A stretch of DNA of 28,751 bases, taken from NCBI GenBank assembly GCA_902475445.1, contig CABRZN010000013.1, positions 1 to 28,751 on the forward strand, in the 5' to 3' direction. The position numbers and the translations under genes are program-made. Below are positions 1-7,339 of this stretch, in pieces (the stretch's first letter is position 1; each line of letters begins with the position of its first letter). The notes under the pieces were generated by a model. It was not told where the DNA came from and ran no database searches. It saw only the letters and a program-made list of their open reading frames with translations. The stretch comes from an uncultured Collinsella sp. GTDB lineage: Bacteria; Actinomycetota; Coriobacteriia; Coriobacteriales; Coriobacteriaceae.

Positions 1-621
1 GATTCGGGCGTTATCGAGCTCGACGGCACCGACATCTCGCGTCTGAGCGAGTCTCAGCGCGCCAAGTACCTGGGCCGTGTGTTCCAGGACCCCATGCGCG
101 GCACCGCAGCCGACATGCAGATTGCCGAGAATCTGGCTCTCGCCAAGCGTCGCGGTCAGCGTCGCGGTCTTTCGTGGGGCGTCACCAAGGCCGAGAAGGA
201 CGAGTACGTTGAGCTGCTCAAGCGCTTGGACCTCGGTCTGGACACACGCCTCAACGCCAAGGTCGGCCTGCTCTCGGGCGGCCAGCGCCAGGCACTCACC
301 CTGCTGATGGCCACACTCACCAAGCCGCGCCTGCTGCTGCTCGACGAGCACACCGCGGCCCTCGACCCCAAGACGGCTTCGAAGGTGCTCAACCTGACCG
401 AGGAGATCGTCGACGAGAACCACCTGACCACGCTCATGGTCACGCACAACATGAACGACGCCATTCGTCTGGGCAACCGTCTGATCATGATGCACGAGGG
501 TCACGTGATTTACGACGTGGCGGGCGATGAGAAGAAGTCACTCACCGTGGCCGACCTGCTGCAGAAGTTCGAGGAGGTCTCGGGCGGCGAGCTCGCCAAC
601 GACCGCATGCTGCTGAGCTAA
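1..621 (+). CDS. ABC transporter ATP-binding protein, 5'-truncated
   Basis: The reading frame is open from base 1 to a TAA at 619-621, so about 207 C-terminal residues are seen and the Walker A region lies outside the window. Visible motifs are the Q-loop (VFQDP), the ABC signature LSGGQRQ, Walker B with catalytic Glu (LLLLDEHTAALDP) and the H-loop His (LMVTHNMNDA). The protein would be the cytoplasmic ATPase that powers an importer. The HTAALDP wording and the tail after the H-loop resemble ATPases paired with ABC_sub_bind (TrpX-like) binding proteins and their permeases, a type often annotated as a putative amino-acid importer. The substrate assignment is inference. Permease and binding-protein genes would be expected upstream, outside the window. 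A strong stem-loop follows within 10 bases, so this is probably the last gene of its operon. Confidence 0.9.
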   Translation, partial: DSGVIELDGTDISRLSESQRAKYLGRVFQDPMRGTAADMQIAENLALAKRRGQRRGLSWGVTKAEKDEYVELLKRLDLGLDTRLNAKVGLLSGGQRQALTLLMATLTKPRLLLLDEHTAALDPKTASKVLNLTEEIVDENHLTTLMVTHNMNDAIRLGNRLIMMHEGHVIYDVAGDEKKSLTVADLLQKFEEVSGGELANDRMLLS

Positions 622-629
622 CGACCTAG

Positions 630-671
630 AAAACCACCACAAAGGGGACAGGCACCTTTGTGGTGGTTTTT
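630..671 (+). terminator. Repeated stem-loop, copy 1 (terminator-like)
   Basis: A perfect 16-bp inverted repeat (arms 630-645 and 655-670, loop GGACAGGCA) is followed by one more T, giving five T in a row. It sits 9 bases after the stop of the ABC ATPase gene. The same arms and loop recur at 1649-1687 and 4368-4403. A terminator role is inferred from position and shape; the loop sequence conservation suggests a dispersed repeat family as well. Confidence 0.75.
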
Positions 672-693
672 GTTAAGGACTAAGGAGACTGCC

Positions 694-753
694 ATGAAAA
701 GACTCCCCCGCCTTGCGCTAGCCACCGCGTTGATCTGGAAGCGCCGCCGCTAA
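694..753 (+). CDS. Possible 19-residue micro-ORF
   Basis: A short frame reads MKRLPRLALATALIWKRRR and stops at TAA. It has a good ribosome-binding site (AAGGAG at 682-687, seven bases before the ATG). The peptide is a basic start, a short hydrophobic stretch and a basic end, so it could be a membrane-associated micropeptide or the remnant of a signal peptide from a lost gene. It lies between two stem-loops and does not overlap any other gene. I do not recognise it. Expression is unproven. Confidence 0.3.
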   Translation: MKRLPRLALATALIWKRRR

Positions 754-804
754 GCTACACCGCCAGGCCTTGCAGCCTCGCCGTACAAACCTTATATCGA
801 GCAC

Positions 805-838
805 AGAAGCCCGTCCAAATTTGATCGGGCGGGCTTCT
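805..838. terminator. Inverted repeat upstream of the MscS gene
   Basis: A 9-bp perfect stem (AGAAGCCCG at 805-813, CGGGCTTCT at 830-838) lies about 45 bases before the MscS start. No long T run follows on either strand. It may end the short transcript that carries the micro-ORF or form part of the leader of the next gene. Confidence 0.4.
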
Positions 839-881
839 TGGTGGGTATCATGGTTGAACGATCATGAGGAGGTTTCCCTAC

Positions 882-1649
882 ATGGAATTGTTTGAGCCAA
901 TTCTTCATTTCTTTGCACAACGATGGGTCCACAACATCATCTGGGCAGGTATCTTGGCTATCGGCACCGCCGTTGCCGCCAAAGTCGCGTCCAAGACCCT
1001 GCGCCACCTGCTTAACCGCGACGATAACCCACTCCCTTCATCCAGCATCTTCATCAACATCGCGCGCGCCGTCATATGGACGATCGGCGGCAGTTTTATC
1101 CTCGACAACTGCTTTGGCGTTAACGCAAACGCCCTCGTCGCCGCTCTTGGCGTCGGCGGCATCGCCATCTCACTCGGCTTTCAGGACACGCTTTCAAACC
1201 TCATCGGCGGCATGCAGGTGACCTTTATGGGCATCATCAAGCCCGGCGACAATATCGAGGTCGGCGGCGTGTCGGGCGTGGTCCAAGACATCACCTGGCG
1301 CCATACGACCATCGAGGACGCCTGCGGGCAGACCATCATCGTCCCCAACTCCAACATTTCCAAGAACACGCTCGTGCACCTCATGCCCTTTGGGCGCGTG
1401 GCCGTCCCCGTCGCGGTCAAGGACACGTCCAAGTGGGTTTCACTGGATGCGTTGGCAGATGAGCTTACCGACGCCACCAAGGCCGCGGTGCTTCCCATCT
1501 CTGACTTTGACAAGGAGCCCTACGTGCTCTTTAGCGAGATCGGCGACTTTGGCATCAAGGGCAAGATCATCTTTATCGTCAGCGACGACAACACCACTTT
1601 CACGGCAGCCGACGCCTGCATCCGCGCCATCGCCCCCATCATCGCCTAA
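882..1649 (+). CDS. Small mechanosensitive channel, MscS family
   Basis: This 255-residue membrane protein would form a heptameric channel that opens under membrane tension and releases solutes during hypo-osmotic shock. Hydrophobic segments lie near residues 17-36 and 57-76. A glycine/alanine-rich pore helix (about 82-113, including LGVGGIAISLGFQDTL) is typical of MscS TM3. It is followed by the beta-domain signature PGDNIEVGGVSGVVQDI and the IVPNS motif near 153-157. The length fits the minimal MscS class. The start at 882 is chosen because AGGAGG (867-872) lies nine bases before it; an in-frame ATG at 864 would place that site inside the gene. The stop overlaps copy 2 of the repeated stem-loop. 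It appears to be transcribed alone. Confidence 0.9.
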   Translation: MELFEPILHFFAQRWVHNIIWAGILAIGTAVAAKVASKTLRHLLNRDDNPLPSSSIFINIARAVIWTIGGSFILDNCFGVNANALVAALGVGGIAISLGFQDTLSNLIGGMQVTFMGIIKPGDNIEVGGVSGVVQDITWRHTTIEDACGQTIIVPNSNISKNTLVHLMPFGRVAVPVAVKDTSKWVSLDALADELTDATKAAVLPISDFDKEPYVLFSEIGDFGIKGKIIFIVSDDNTTFTAADACIRAIAPIIA

Positions 1650-1687
1650 AACCACCACAAAGGGGACAGGCACCTTTGTGGTGGTTT
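1649..1687 (+). terminator. Repeated stem-loop, copy 2 (terminator-like)
   Basis: A perfect 15-bp stem (1649-1663 with 1673-1687) carries the same 9-base loop GGACAGGCA as copy 1. The left arm begins in the last base of the MscS stop codon. A terminator for the channel gene is inferred. Only three T end the stem, fewer than in copy 1. Confidence 0.7.
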
Positions 1688-1743
1688 CGCATCGTGGTAC
1701 CATGGTTCATATCGTTGTTTAAACGACTAAGGGAGTAGACACC

Positions 1744-3660
1744 ATGGAAGAGGCCTATCGTCAAGCACGCAAGCGCGGCGAGCAAGGACGTCGACGCGCC
1801 ATTAGTCAAAGCGAGCATCCGTACCTCACGGACCTCGACAGTTTGGTTGCTCAGCTCCCCTTAGGTCAGCGAGAGAGCGTCGGTCTGCGGGATATTCCGC
1901 TCGAAATGGTCGTCGGCACGGTTACTAAGGGCCGTCAGTCTGCCTTTTCGTGCAACTTTATGCCCCTGCTGCCGTTTAACACCGAGTTCGCCCGCAAGTG
2001 GTCCAACCTCTACGACATCCAGGTGACCGAGGGCTATCGCGACCCCATCATCGTCACCGAGTTCATGCATCGGTTTTACGTCCAAGAGGGCAACAAGCGC
2101 GTCAGTGTCCTCAAATTCCTGGACGCCCCGACGGTTTCGGCCAAGGTCACCCGCCTCTATCCCGGAAAATGGGATTCCGTCGAAAGCCGCCTCTATGGCG
2201 AGTTCTGCGCGTTTTGGCGCGTCTGCCCCCTATACGAGATCGAGTTCTCGCGTGAGGGAAGCTACGAGACGCTCGCCAAGATGCTCGGCCAGAACCTTAT
2301 CGAAAAATGGCCGCAGAAAAAGGTCGACTACCTGCGCCACACTTTCCTGCTCTTTAAGCGCGCCTACCTTCGCGCAGGCGGCGACCACCTGGACATTACG
2401 CCCGCCGACGCCATGCTCGTCTACCTCAATGTGTACAACCAGGACCGCCTGCTGGACACGCCGACGGACATCGTCGTAAACCGCCTGTGCAAGATTTGGC
2501 GCGAGCTGGTCATTGCCGGCAAAAGTGATGAGGAGAAGGTCGATCTTGTCGAGGCACCGAGCGTCGACGAGGAGGAGACGCCCGCCAAGTCCACTTCCGG
2601 TGTGCTCAACTTCTTTATGGGCAAGACCGTCTATTCGGCGGCCAACCCCCTGCGCATCGCCTTTATCCATGAGTTCCCCTGTGCGACGTCGAGCTGGGAC
2701 AGCCTGCACGACCAAGGGCGTCAGTATCTCGATGAGCACTTTGGCGGTATCGTGCGCACCGAGGCATTCGAGGACTGCCACGATCCGGACGTGTTCTACG
2801 CCGCCGTGGAAACCGCTGTCAAACATGGAGACAACGTCATCTTCTCGACCTCACACCGCCTGATGGAATACACGCTCAGGGCTGCCGTCGAGTATCCCCA
2901 GGTTCGGTTCCTCAACTGCTCTATCGGCCTTCCCCACCAAAGCGTCCGTTCGTACTTTGGCAAGATGTACGAGGCCAAGTTTCTCCTGGGCGCCCTTGCC
3001 GCCAGCATGGCGGACAACCACCGCATCGGTTACCATGCGTCAGTCTTCGCATCGGGTGCGCTCAGCGAGATCAATGCCTTTGCCATCGGCGCCTCACTGC
3101 TCGACCCGCGCGCCCAGGTAATCCTCACCTGGGGCGATGTGCCCGCCGGCGGCCTTGCCGAAGCCATGTGCCGCGAAGGCGTGAGCGTCATGACCGGCGC
3201 CGACATGTCAAAGTCGCTCGAAGACCCCACGGCCTACGGACTCCACCGCCTGGTCGATGGCAAGGTCGCCGGCATTGCCATGCCGGTATGGAACTGGGGC
3301 CGATACTACGAGCTTATCGTACGAAGCCTGCTGCATGGCACCTGGGATGAGACCAGTGACGACAGCCAGGTTCGCGCCGTCAACTACTGGTACGGCATGA
3401 GCTCAGGCGTCATCGACATTCGCTACGCTCCGGGCCTGCCCTATCAGACGCGCAAGCTTGTTCAGCTGCTCCGCAATGGCATCGTCGAAGGCTCCATTAA
3501 TCCATTTGGCGGCGAGCTCCACAGCCAAGACGGCGTGGTGCAGATCGAGGGCTTTCCCCCACTGCCGAGCACGCAAATCGTCGAGATGGACTGGCTGGCC
3601 GACAACGTGGTGGGCACGATACCGCAGCTCGACGATGAGCCGGGAGTTACCGCCCTATGA
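1744..3660 (+). CDS. Cytosolic ParB-like/BMP-family (PBP1-fold) fusion protein
   Basis: This 638-residue protein has two parts. Residues about 45-130 look like a ParB/sulfiredoxin-type domain, with a conserved 'YRDPIIV...YVQEGNKRVSVLKFL' stretch in which GNKR (116-119) stands where ParB has GERR. From about residue 300 (LRIAFIHE) to about 575 it resembles the Bmp/PnrA nucleoside-binding lipoproteins, including an 'AKFLLGALAASMA' helix. There is no signal peptide or lipobox, so it should stay in the cytosol, unlike true transporter binding proteins. Similar proteins are usually annotated only as 'BMP family ABC transporter substrate-binding protein'. A GGGAG site lies about nine bases before the ATG. 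Its stop overlaps the start of the phosphoesterase gene (ATGA), which implies coupled translation. A role in sensing a nucleoside-like ligand is inference. Confidence 0.8.
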   Translation: MEEAYRQARKRGEQGRRRAISQSEHPYLTDLDSLVAQLPLGQRESVGLRDIPLEMVVGTVTKGRQSAFSCNFMPLLPFNTEFARKWSNLYDIQVTEGYRDPIIVTEFMHRFYVQEGNKRVSVLKFLDAPTVSAKVTRLYPGKWDSVESRLYGEFCAFWRVCPLYEIEFSREGSYETLAKMLGQNLIEKWPQKKVDYLRHTFLLFKRAYLRAGGDHLDITPADAMLVYLNVYNQDRLLDTPTDIVVNRLCKIWRELVIAGKSDEEKVDLVEAPSVDEEETPAKSTSGVLNFFMGKTVYSAANPLRIAFIHEFPCATSSWDSLHDQGRQYLDEHFGGIVRTEAFEDCHDPDVFYAAVETAVKHGDNVIFSTSHRLMEYTLRAAVEYPQVRFLNCSIGLPHQSVRSYFGKMYEAKFLLGALAASMADNHRIGYHASVFASGALSEINAFAIGASLLDPRAQVILTWGDVPAGGLAEAMCREGVSVMTGADMSKSLEDPTAYGLHRLVDGKVAGIAMPVWNWGRYYELIVRSLLHGTWDETSDDSQVRAVNYWYGMSSGVIDIRYAPGLPYQTRKLVQLLRNGIVEGSINPFGGELHSQDGVVQIEGFPPLPSTQIVEMDWLADNVVGTIPQLDDEPGVTAL

Positions 3661-4367
3661 AGATCCTTGCCGTAGCCGATACCGAAGAACGATGCCTATG
3701 GGAGTGTTTTCGTAAGGAACGCTTTGAGGGTATCGACCTGATTTTGTCCGCTGGCGACTTGGACCCAGACTATCTTGAGTTTTTGGTCACCGTCATCAAC
3801 AAGCCGCTCATCTACGTGCGCGGCAACCACGATGACCGCTACGCACGTCATGCACCGGGTGGCTGCATCTGTGTCGAAGACACCGTGTACGTGTATCGTG
3901 GCGTCCGCATTGCGGGGCTTGGCGGCTCCATGCGCTACCGAGACGGTGCCAACATGTATACCGAGCGCGAGATGGCCAGGCGCGTGCGCAAGCTGTCACG
4001 CAAAGTGAGGATGGTCGGCGGCTGCGACATCCTGCTGACCCATGCGCCCGCCGCCGGCATGGGCGATCTGGATGATCTGCCACATCGAGGATTCGAATGC
4101 TTTAACACGGCGCTCGAGTCTTGGAATCCCGACTACATGGTGCACGGGCATGTGCACCAATGCTATGGTTGCGACTTTCAACGCGAACGTCAGCACGCAT
4201 GCGGGGCAACGATCATCAACGCCTGCGGCTATACGCAGTTTGAACTAGACGAAGCGCGCTACCCCATCCGTGGCTGGCAGGCAGCCTGGCTCAACTCGCA
4301 AACCATGCGCCGTGAGCTCAAGCGCCACGAGGCCATCGAGTCCTCTACCGCCAGAACACCCTGGTAG
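3657..4367 (+). CDS. Calcineurin-like metallophosphoesterase
   Basis: This 236-residue enzyme carries the dimetal phosphoesterase signatures in order: D8 in VADTEE, GDLD (33-36), GNHDD (56-60), TH (128-129) and GHVH (164-167). These ligands normally bind two metal ions and hydrolyse phosphomono- or diesters. The first motif reads D-T-E where most members have D-x-H, which may alter metal choice. The gene overlaps the upstream ParB-like/BMP gene by four bases, so the two products probably act together, for example on a nucleotide whose base or nucleoside the partner binds (inference). Substrate unknown. The gene ends at TAG (4365-4367), directly against copy 3 of the repeated stem-loop. Confidence 0.85.
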   Translation: MKILAVADTEERCLWECFRKERFEGIDLILSAGDLDPDYLEFLVTVINKPLIYVRGNHDDRYARHAPGGCICVEDTVYVYRGVRIAGLGGSMRYRDGANMYTEREMARRVRKLSRKVRMVGGCDILLTHAPAAGMGDLDDLPHRGFECFNTALESWNPDYMVHGHVHQCYGCDFQRERQHACGATIINACGYTQFELDEARYPIRGWQAAWLNSQTMRRELKRHEAIESSTARTPW

Positions 4368-4403
4368 CCACTACAAAGGGGACAAGCACCTTTGTGGTGG
4401 TTT
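4368..4403 (+). terminator. Repeated stem-loop, copy 3 (terminator-like)
   Basis: A 12-bp stem (4368-4379 with 4389-4400, one G-U type pair) with loop GGACAAGCA is followed by TTTT. It differs from copies 1 and 2 by one base in the left arm and one in the loop. The stem starts on the base after the phosphoesterase stop codon. Confidence 0.7.
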
Positions 4404-4417
4404 TGGCCCGAGATAGC

Positions 4418-4457
4418 AAGAAACCCGGTCCTGTACGAGGCAGAACCGGGTTTCTTT
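4418..4457. terminator. Bidirectional terminator between convergent genes
   Basis: A perfect 12-bp stem (AAGAAACCCGGT at 4418-4429, its complement at 4445-4456) has TTCTTT at its + strand end. It lies between the + strand phosphoesterase gene and the - strand rplA gene and can stop both transcripts. The + strand thus has two stem-loops in a row. Confidence 0.85.
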
Positions 4458-4492
4458 AGCAATGCTTGCTTTGCTCAGGCAGTAACTGTTAG

Positions 4493-5200
4493 TTACTCAG
4501 CCAGGAAGTCACGCTGGACAGCGGGATCGACCTTGACGCCAGGGCCCATGGTGGAAGACACAGAGATGGACTTGACGTACTTGCCCTTAGCGGAAGAGGG
4601 CTTGACGCGCAGAATCTCGGTGTACAGGGCAGCGTAGTTCTCGACGAGCTGCTGCTCAGAGAAGGACTTCTTGCCCAGGGGCACGTGGCAGATGCCGTAG
4701 CGGTCGGCGCGGTACTCAACGCGGCCAGCCTTGAGCTCGGAGACCATCTTGGCGACGTCCATGGTCACGGTGCCGAGCTTGGGGTTCGGCATGAGGCCAC
4801 GGGGACCAAGGATCTTACCGATGCGGCCAACCTTGGCCATCATGTTAGGCGTAGCGATAGCGGCGTCGAAGTTGATCTCGCCCTTCTGAATCTGGGCGAC
4901 GAGCTCGTCGGAACCGATGATGTCGGCGCCGGCAGCCTCAGCCTCGCGGGCCTTCTCGCCCTCGGCGAAGACGGCAACACGAACGGTCTTGCCGGTGCCG
5001 TGGGGCAGGGAGATGGAACCACGGATGTTCTGGTCAGCCTTACGAGTATCGATGCCCAGACGGAAGTGGGCCTCGACGGTCTCGTCGAACTTGGCGGTGT
5101 CGAGCTCCTTAATGAGCTTGCAAGTCTGAAGGGGGGTGTAGAGCGTGGCGCGGTCAATCTTCTCGGCAGCGGCGTTATAGCTCTTACCATGCTTAGCCAT
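4493..5200 (-). CDS. rplA: 50S ribosomal protein L1
   Basis: The 235-residue product reads MAKHGKSY... and contains the L1 hallmark 'MPNPKLGTVT' and a 'GRVEYRADR' stretch near the C terminus. L1 binds 23S rRNA at the mobile L1 stalk and, in other bacteria, represses its own rplK-rplA mRNA. Of two close ATGs (5206 and 5200) the second is chosen because AGGAGG lies eight bases before it but only two before the first. It is the last gene of the rpmG-tRNA-Trp-secE-nusG-rplK-rplA run; rplJ-rplL, which often follows, is absent and the gene ends at a terminator. Confidence 0.97.
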   Translation of the reverse strand: MAKHGKSYNAAAEKIDRATLYTPLQTCKLIKELDTAKFDETVEAHFRLGIDTRKADQNIRGSISLPHGTGKTVRVAVFAEGEKAREAEAAGADIIGSDELVAQIQKGEINFDAAIATPNMMAKVGRIGKILGPRGLMPNPKLGTVTMDVAKMVSELKAGRVEYRADRYGICHVPLGKKSFSEQQLVENYAALYTEILRVKPSSAKGKYVKSISVSSTMGPGVKVDPAVQRDFLAE

Positions 5201-5221
5201 GTGCATTACCTCCTGTGGTTA

Positions 5222-5299
5222 AACGGGCGTGAGCCCTCCCACATCGTATCGTGTGCCCTATTGCACACATTTAACGGGCGCCCCGGTCGGAGCACCCGT
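5222..5299 (-). other. Structured rplK-rplA intercistronic spacer
   Basis: The 117-base gap between rplK and rplA holds a hairpin GTGTGC/GCACAC (5251-5256 with 5263-5268), an imperfect stem ACGGGCGC/GCACCCGT (5274-5281 with 5292-5299), and a direct repeat AACGGGCG at 5222-5229 and 5273-5280. No good T run follows, so this looks more like a processing or control element than a terminator. Function is not known. Confidence 0.35.
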
Positions 5300-5317
5300 C
5301 GTTACCATAAGAAATCG

Positions 5318-5746
5318 CTACTCAGCGATGGTGACGCCCATGGAACGGGCGGTACCGGCGATGATCTTCTTGGCGGCGTCAATGTCGTTGGCATTGAGGT
5401 CCGGCATCTTGATCTCGGCGATCTTGGTGAGCTGCTCCTGGGAGAGCTGACCAACCTTGTCGGCCTGGGGCTTAGCGGAACCAGACTTAAGGTTCAGCTC
5501 CTTCTTGATGAGGTGAGCCGCCGGCGGGGTCTTGGTGATGAAGGAGAAGGACTTATCCTCGTAGACAGAGATCTCAACGGGGATGATGTCGCCCTTCTTG
5601 TCCTGCGTCTCGGCGTTAAAGGCCTGGCAGAACTGCATGATGTTCACTCCAGCAGCGCCCAGGGCGGGGCCGACGGGAGGAGCGGGGTTAGCTGCACCAG
5701 CAGGAATCTGGAGCTTAATGACGTTGGCAACCTTCTTCTCAGCCAT
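5318..5746 (-). CDS. rplK: 50S ribosomal protein L11
   Basis: The 142-residue product shows the L11 features 'IKLQIPAGAANPAPPVGPALG' in part (GAANPAPPVGPALGAAGVNI is clear) and 'FITKTPPAAHLIKK' in the linker to the rRNA-binding C-terminal domain. L11 forms the GTPase-associated centre with 23S rRNA and contacts translation factors. The second ATG (5746) is used because AGGA lies six bases before it, whereas it abuts the first ATG at 5752. The length matches the family. It follows nusG after a 120-base spacer that carries three GTGCTT repeats. Confidence 0.97.
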   Translation of the reverse strand: MAEKKVANVIKLQIPAGAANPAPPVGPALGAAGVNIMQFCQAFNAETQDKKGDIIPVEISVYEDKSFSFITKTPPAAHLIKKELNLKSGSAKPQADKVGQLSQEQLTKIAEIKMPDLNANDIDAAKKIIAGTARSMGVTIAE

Positions 5747-5866
5747 GGTCATTCCTTTCGAATCACGAGTGTGAAGTACTTGCTATATCGTAAGCACGCA
5801 CGTGTTAGAAGCACTCCTGAGATGAGCAGTCACAGAAGAAGCACGCTCGCGCGAACGGACGAAAAC

Positions 5867-6403
5867 TTAAGCGATGACAGCGACCTGGTTAAAGTCGAGC
5901 TCGACCGGCGTCTCGCGGCCAAAGATCATCAGCGTGACCTTGAGCTTGCCAGCCTCGGTGTTAACCTCGGAGACCTTGCCATCAAAGTCGGTAAGCGGGC
6001 CATCGGTGACACGGACGGACGTGCCGACCTGAATATCAACCGAGGTGCGCTTGGGCGAATCGCCCTTACCGGGACGACGAGTCATCTTGTTATACTCGTC
6101 ACGGGAAAGCGGAGCGGGCTTGCCGTTGCCGCCTAGGAAACCGGTGACGCCAGGCGTGTTGCGAACACACGTCCAAGCATCGTCATCCATCTCCATGCGG
6201 ACCAGGACATAACCCGGGAAGATCTTGGAATCCTTGGTCTCGCGCTTGCCACCCTCTTTAATCTCGGTGACGCGCTCCATAGGAATCTCGATATCAAAGA
6301 TACGGTCCTGCATGCCCATAGTCTCGATTCGATGCTCGAGATCGGACTTAACACGGTTCTCGTATCCAGAGTAAGTGTGAACGACGTACCAACGCTTAGA
6401 CAT
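5867..6403 (-). CDS. nusG: Transcription termination/antitermination protein NusG
   Basis: The 178-residue protein starts with the NGN domain (KRWYVVHTYSGYENRVK, and FPGYVLVRMEMDD) and ends with a KOW domain (residues about 123-178, GPLTDFDGKVSEVN). NusG binds RNA polymerase to control pausing and couples it to Rho or the ribosome. The stretch between the domains, about residues 100-122, is moderately charged, without a long insertion. A GAGGGG site overlaps the end of secE, whose stop is only three bases upstream, so the two are translated in tandem. Confidence 0.97.
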   Translation of the reverse strand: MSKRWYVVHTYSGYENRVKSDLEHRIETMGMQDRIFDIEIPMERVTEIKEGGKRETKDSKIFPGYVLVRMEMDDDAWTCVRNTPGVTGFLGGNGKPAPLSRDEYNKMTRRPGKGDSPKRTSVDIQVGTSVRVTDGPLTDFDGKVSEVNTEAGKLKVTLMIFGRETPVELDFNQVAVIA

Positions 6404-6406
6404 GGT

Positions 6407-6745
6407 TTAGCCCCTCAATCCAGAGAACAGAGCAAGAGCCTCGCCAAAGCCAGCATCGAGCAGAGCGATGACGACGCCGACGACGATCAGAGAAGCGCAA
6501 ACGACGACCGAGTAGTTCACGAGCTCCTTCTTATCGGGCCACGTGACACGCTTCATCTCGGACTTCACCGAGGCGAAATACTTCTTGGTGCGGGCGAAGA
6601 AACCAGGCTTCTCGTTCTTCCTGGACTTCGCAGCCTTCTCGTTCTTCTTGGCAACGGCCTTCTTGGCCTCAACCTTGGAGTTGGCGGCAGCGTTGTTGGC
6701 AGGCGCCTGCTGCTGAGCCTTCTTCTTGTTCTTCTTGTTGGCCAT
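6407..6745 (-). CDS. secE: Preprotein translocase subunit SecE
   Basis: A 112-residue product with a lysine/alanine-rich, probably disordered N-terminal half (to about residue 47) and the conserved SecE core 'SVKSEMKRVTWPDKKELVNYSVVV', followed by one membrane helix (about 75-98). SecE clamps the SecY channel in the inner membrane. The long basic N terminus is common in Actinobacteria. GGAGG lies just before the ATG. It sits between tRNA-Trp and nusG, the usual place. Confidence 0.95.
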   Translation of the reverse strand: MANKKNKKKAQQQAPANNAAANSKVEAKKAVAKKNEKAAKSRKNEKPGFFARTKKYFASVKSEMKRVTWPDKKELVNYSVVVCASLIVVGVVIALLDAGFGEALALFSGLRG

Positions 6746-6784
6746 TTGGGTTACCTCCGCGCAATGCGCTTATACATGAGTAAA

Positions 6785-6812
6785 CCGTAAGCCCCCAAGT
6801 GGGAGCTTACGG
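6785..6812 (-). other. Hairpin between tRNA-Trp and secE
   Basis: An 8-bp perfect stem (CCGTAAGC at 6785-6792 with GCTTACGG at 6805-6812) extends with three further pairs across one mismatch, loop AAGT. On the - strand only TTTA follows. It could be a weak attenuator or a cleavage/stability element separating the tRNA from the secE mRNA. Confidence 0.45.
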
Positions 6813-6821
6813 AATAATGAC

Positions 6822-6897
6822 TGGCACGCCAGGAAGGACTCGAACCCTCAACACTCGGTTTTGGAGACCGATGCTCTACCAATTGAACTACTGGCGT
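6822..6897 (-). tRNA. tRNA-Trp (CCA anticodon)
   Basis: A 76-base cloverleaf read on the - strand: acceptor ACGCCAG pairs with CTGGCGT, the anticodon loop is CTCCAAA with anticodon CCA, the T loop is TTCGAGT, and the CCA tail is encoded. It lies between rpmG and secE, a common arrangement in Actinobacteria, and is probably cut out of the polycistronic transcript. Confidence 0.97.
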
Positions 6898-6910
6898 ATG
6901 TGACTAGAGA

Positions 6911-7060
6911 CTAGCGAGTCTCTTTGTGCAGCGTGTGGTGACGGCACCAGGGGCAATACTTCTTGATCTCCATACGATCAGGCATGGTCGACTTGTTCTT
7001 GGTGGTCGTATAGTTGCGGCGCTTGCACTCAGTGCACGCAAGAGTAACTAGAGTACGCAT
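6911..7060 (-). CDS. rpmG: 50S ribosomal protein L33
   Basis: A 49-residue product, MRTLVTLACTECKRRNYTTT..., with two zinc-ribbon cysteine pairs (CTEC near residues 9-12 and CPWC near 37-40). This is the C+ zinc-binding form of L33. The ending HTLHKETR is typical. The gene is first in the rpmG-tRNA-Trp-secE-nusG-rplK-rplA transcript, about 40 bases after a predicted start site. Confidence 0.95.
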   Translation of the reverse strand: MRTLVTLACTECKRRNYTTTKNKSTMPDRMEIKKYCPWCRHHTLHKETR

Positions 7061-7105
7061 GTATCCTGAACCTTTCATTTCCGCCCCGTACGGGCACGAG
7101 TTGTT

Positions 7106-7135
7106 ACTTTATCAGCTCCACGTAAGTGCTGTCAA
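7106..7135 (-). promoter_or_regulatory. Promoter for the rpmG-secE-nusG-rplKA operon
   Basis: On the - strand a perfect -35 box TTGACA (7135-7130) and a -10-like TAAAGT (7111-7106) are 18 bases apart, which places the start near 7099, shortly before rpmG. The 16 bases GAGGTTTTCGTTGACA (7145-7130) are identical to those in the tRNA-tuf promoter at 8976-8961. Assignment is by sequence pattern only. Confidence 0.65.
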
Positions 7136-7280
7136 CGAAAACCTCGAATCAATTGGTTCTCGGTGGATCCATTCATATTTGGAACACATCAATGAAGCCA
7201 ACGAGAGCTAATCGAGGGTGCGACCAGGACCATTATCGATCCTCTCGACACCAGCAACGGCTCAATATCCATTGCAGAAA

Positions 7281-7312
7281 AGAACCCGGCACCCATATAA
7301 GTGCCGGGTTCT
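7281..7312 (-). terminator. Rho-independent terminator after tuf
   Basis: A perfect 12-bp stem (AGAACCCGGCAC at 7281-7292 and its complement at 7301-7312, loop of eight) is followed on the - strand by TTTCTGC. It lies 28 bases beyond the tuf stop and separates the tuf transcript from the rpmG promoter. Confidence 0.85.
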
Positions 7313-7339
7313 CTAAGTCAGCTATATCAAAGAGCTAAT

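Noticed and set aside
4685..6136. A 483-codon + strand open frame across rplA, rplK and nusG
   Set aside because: It spans three known genes on the other strand and their spacers; its composition is that of an antisense shadow. The same holds for the 414-codon frame opposite tuf (7301-8545).
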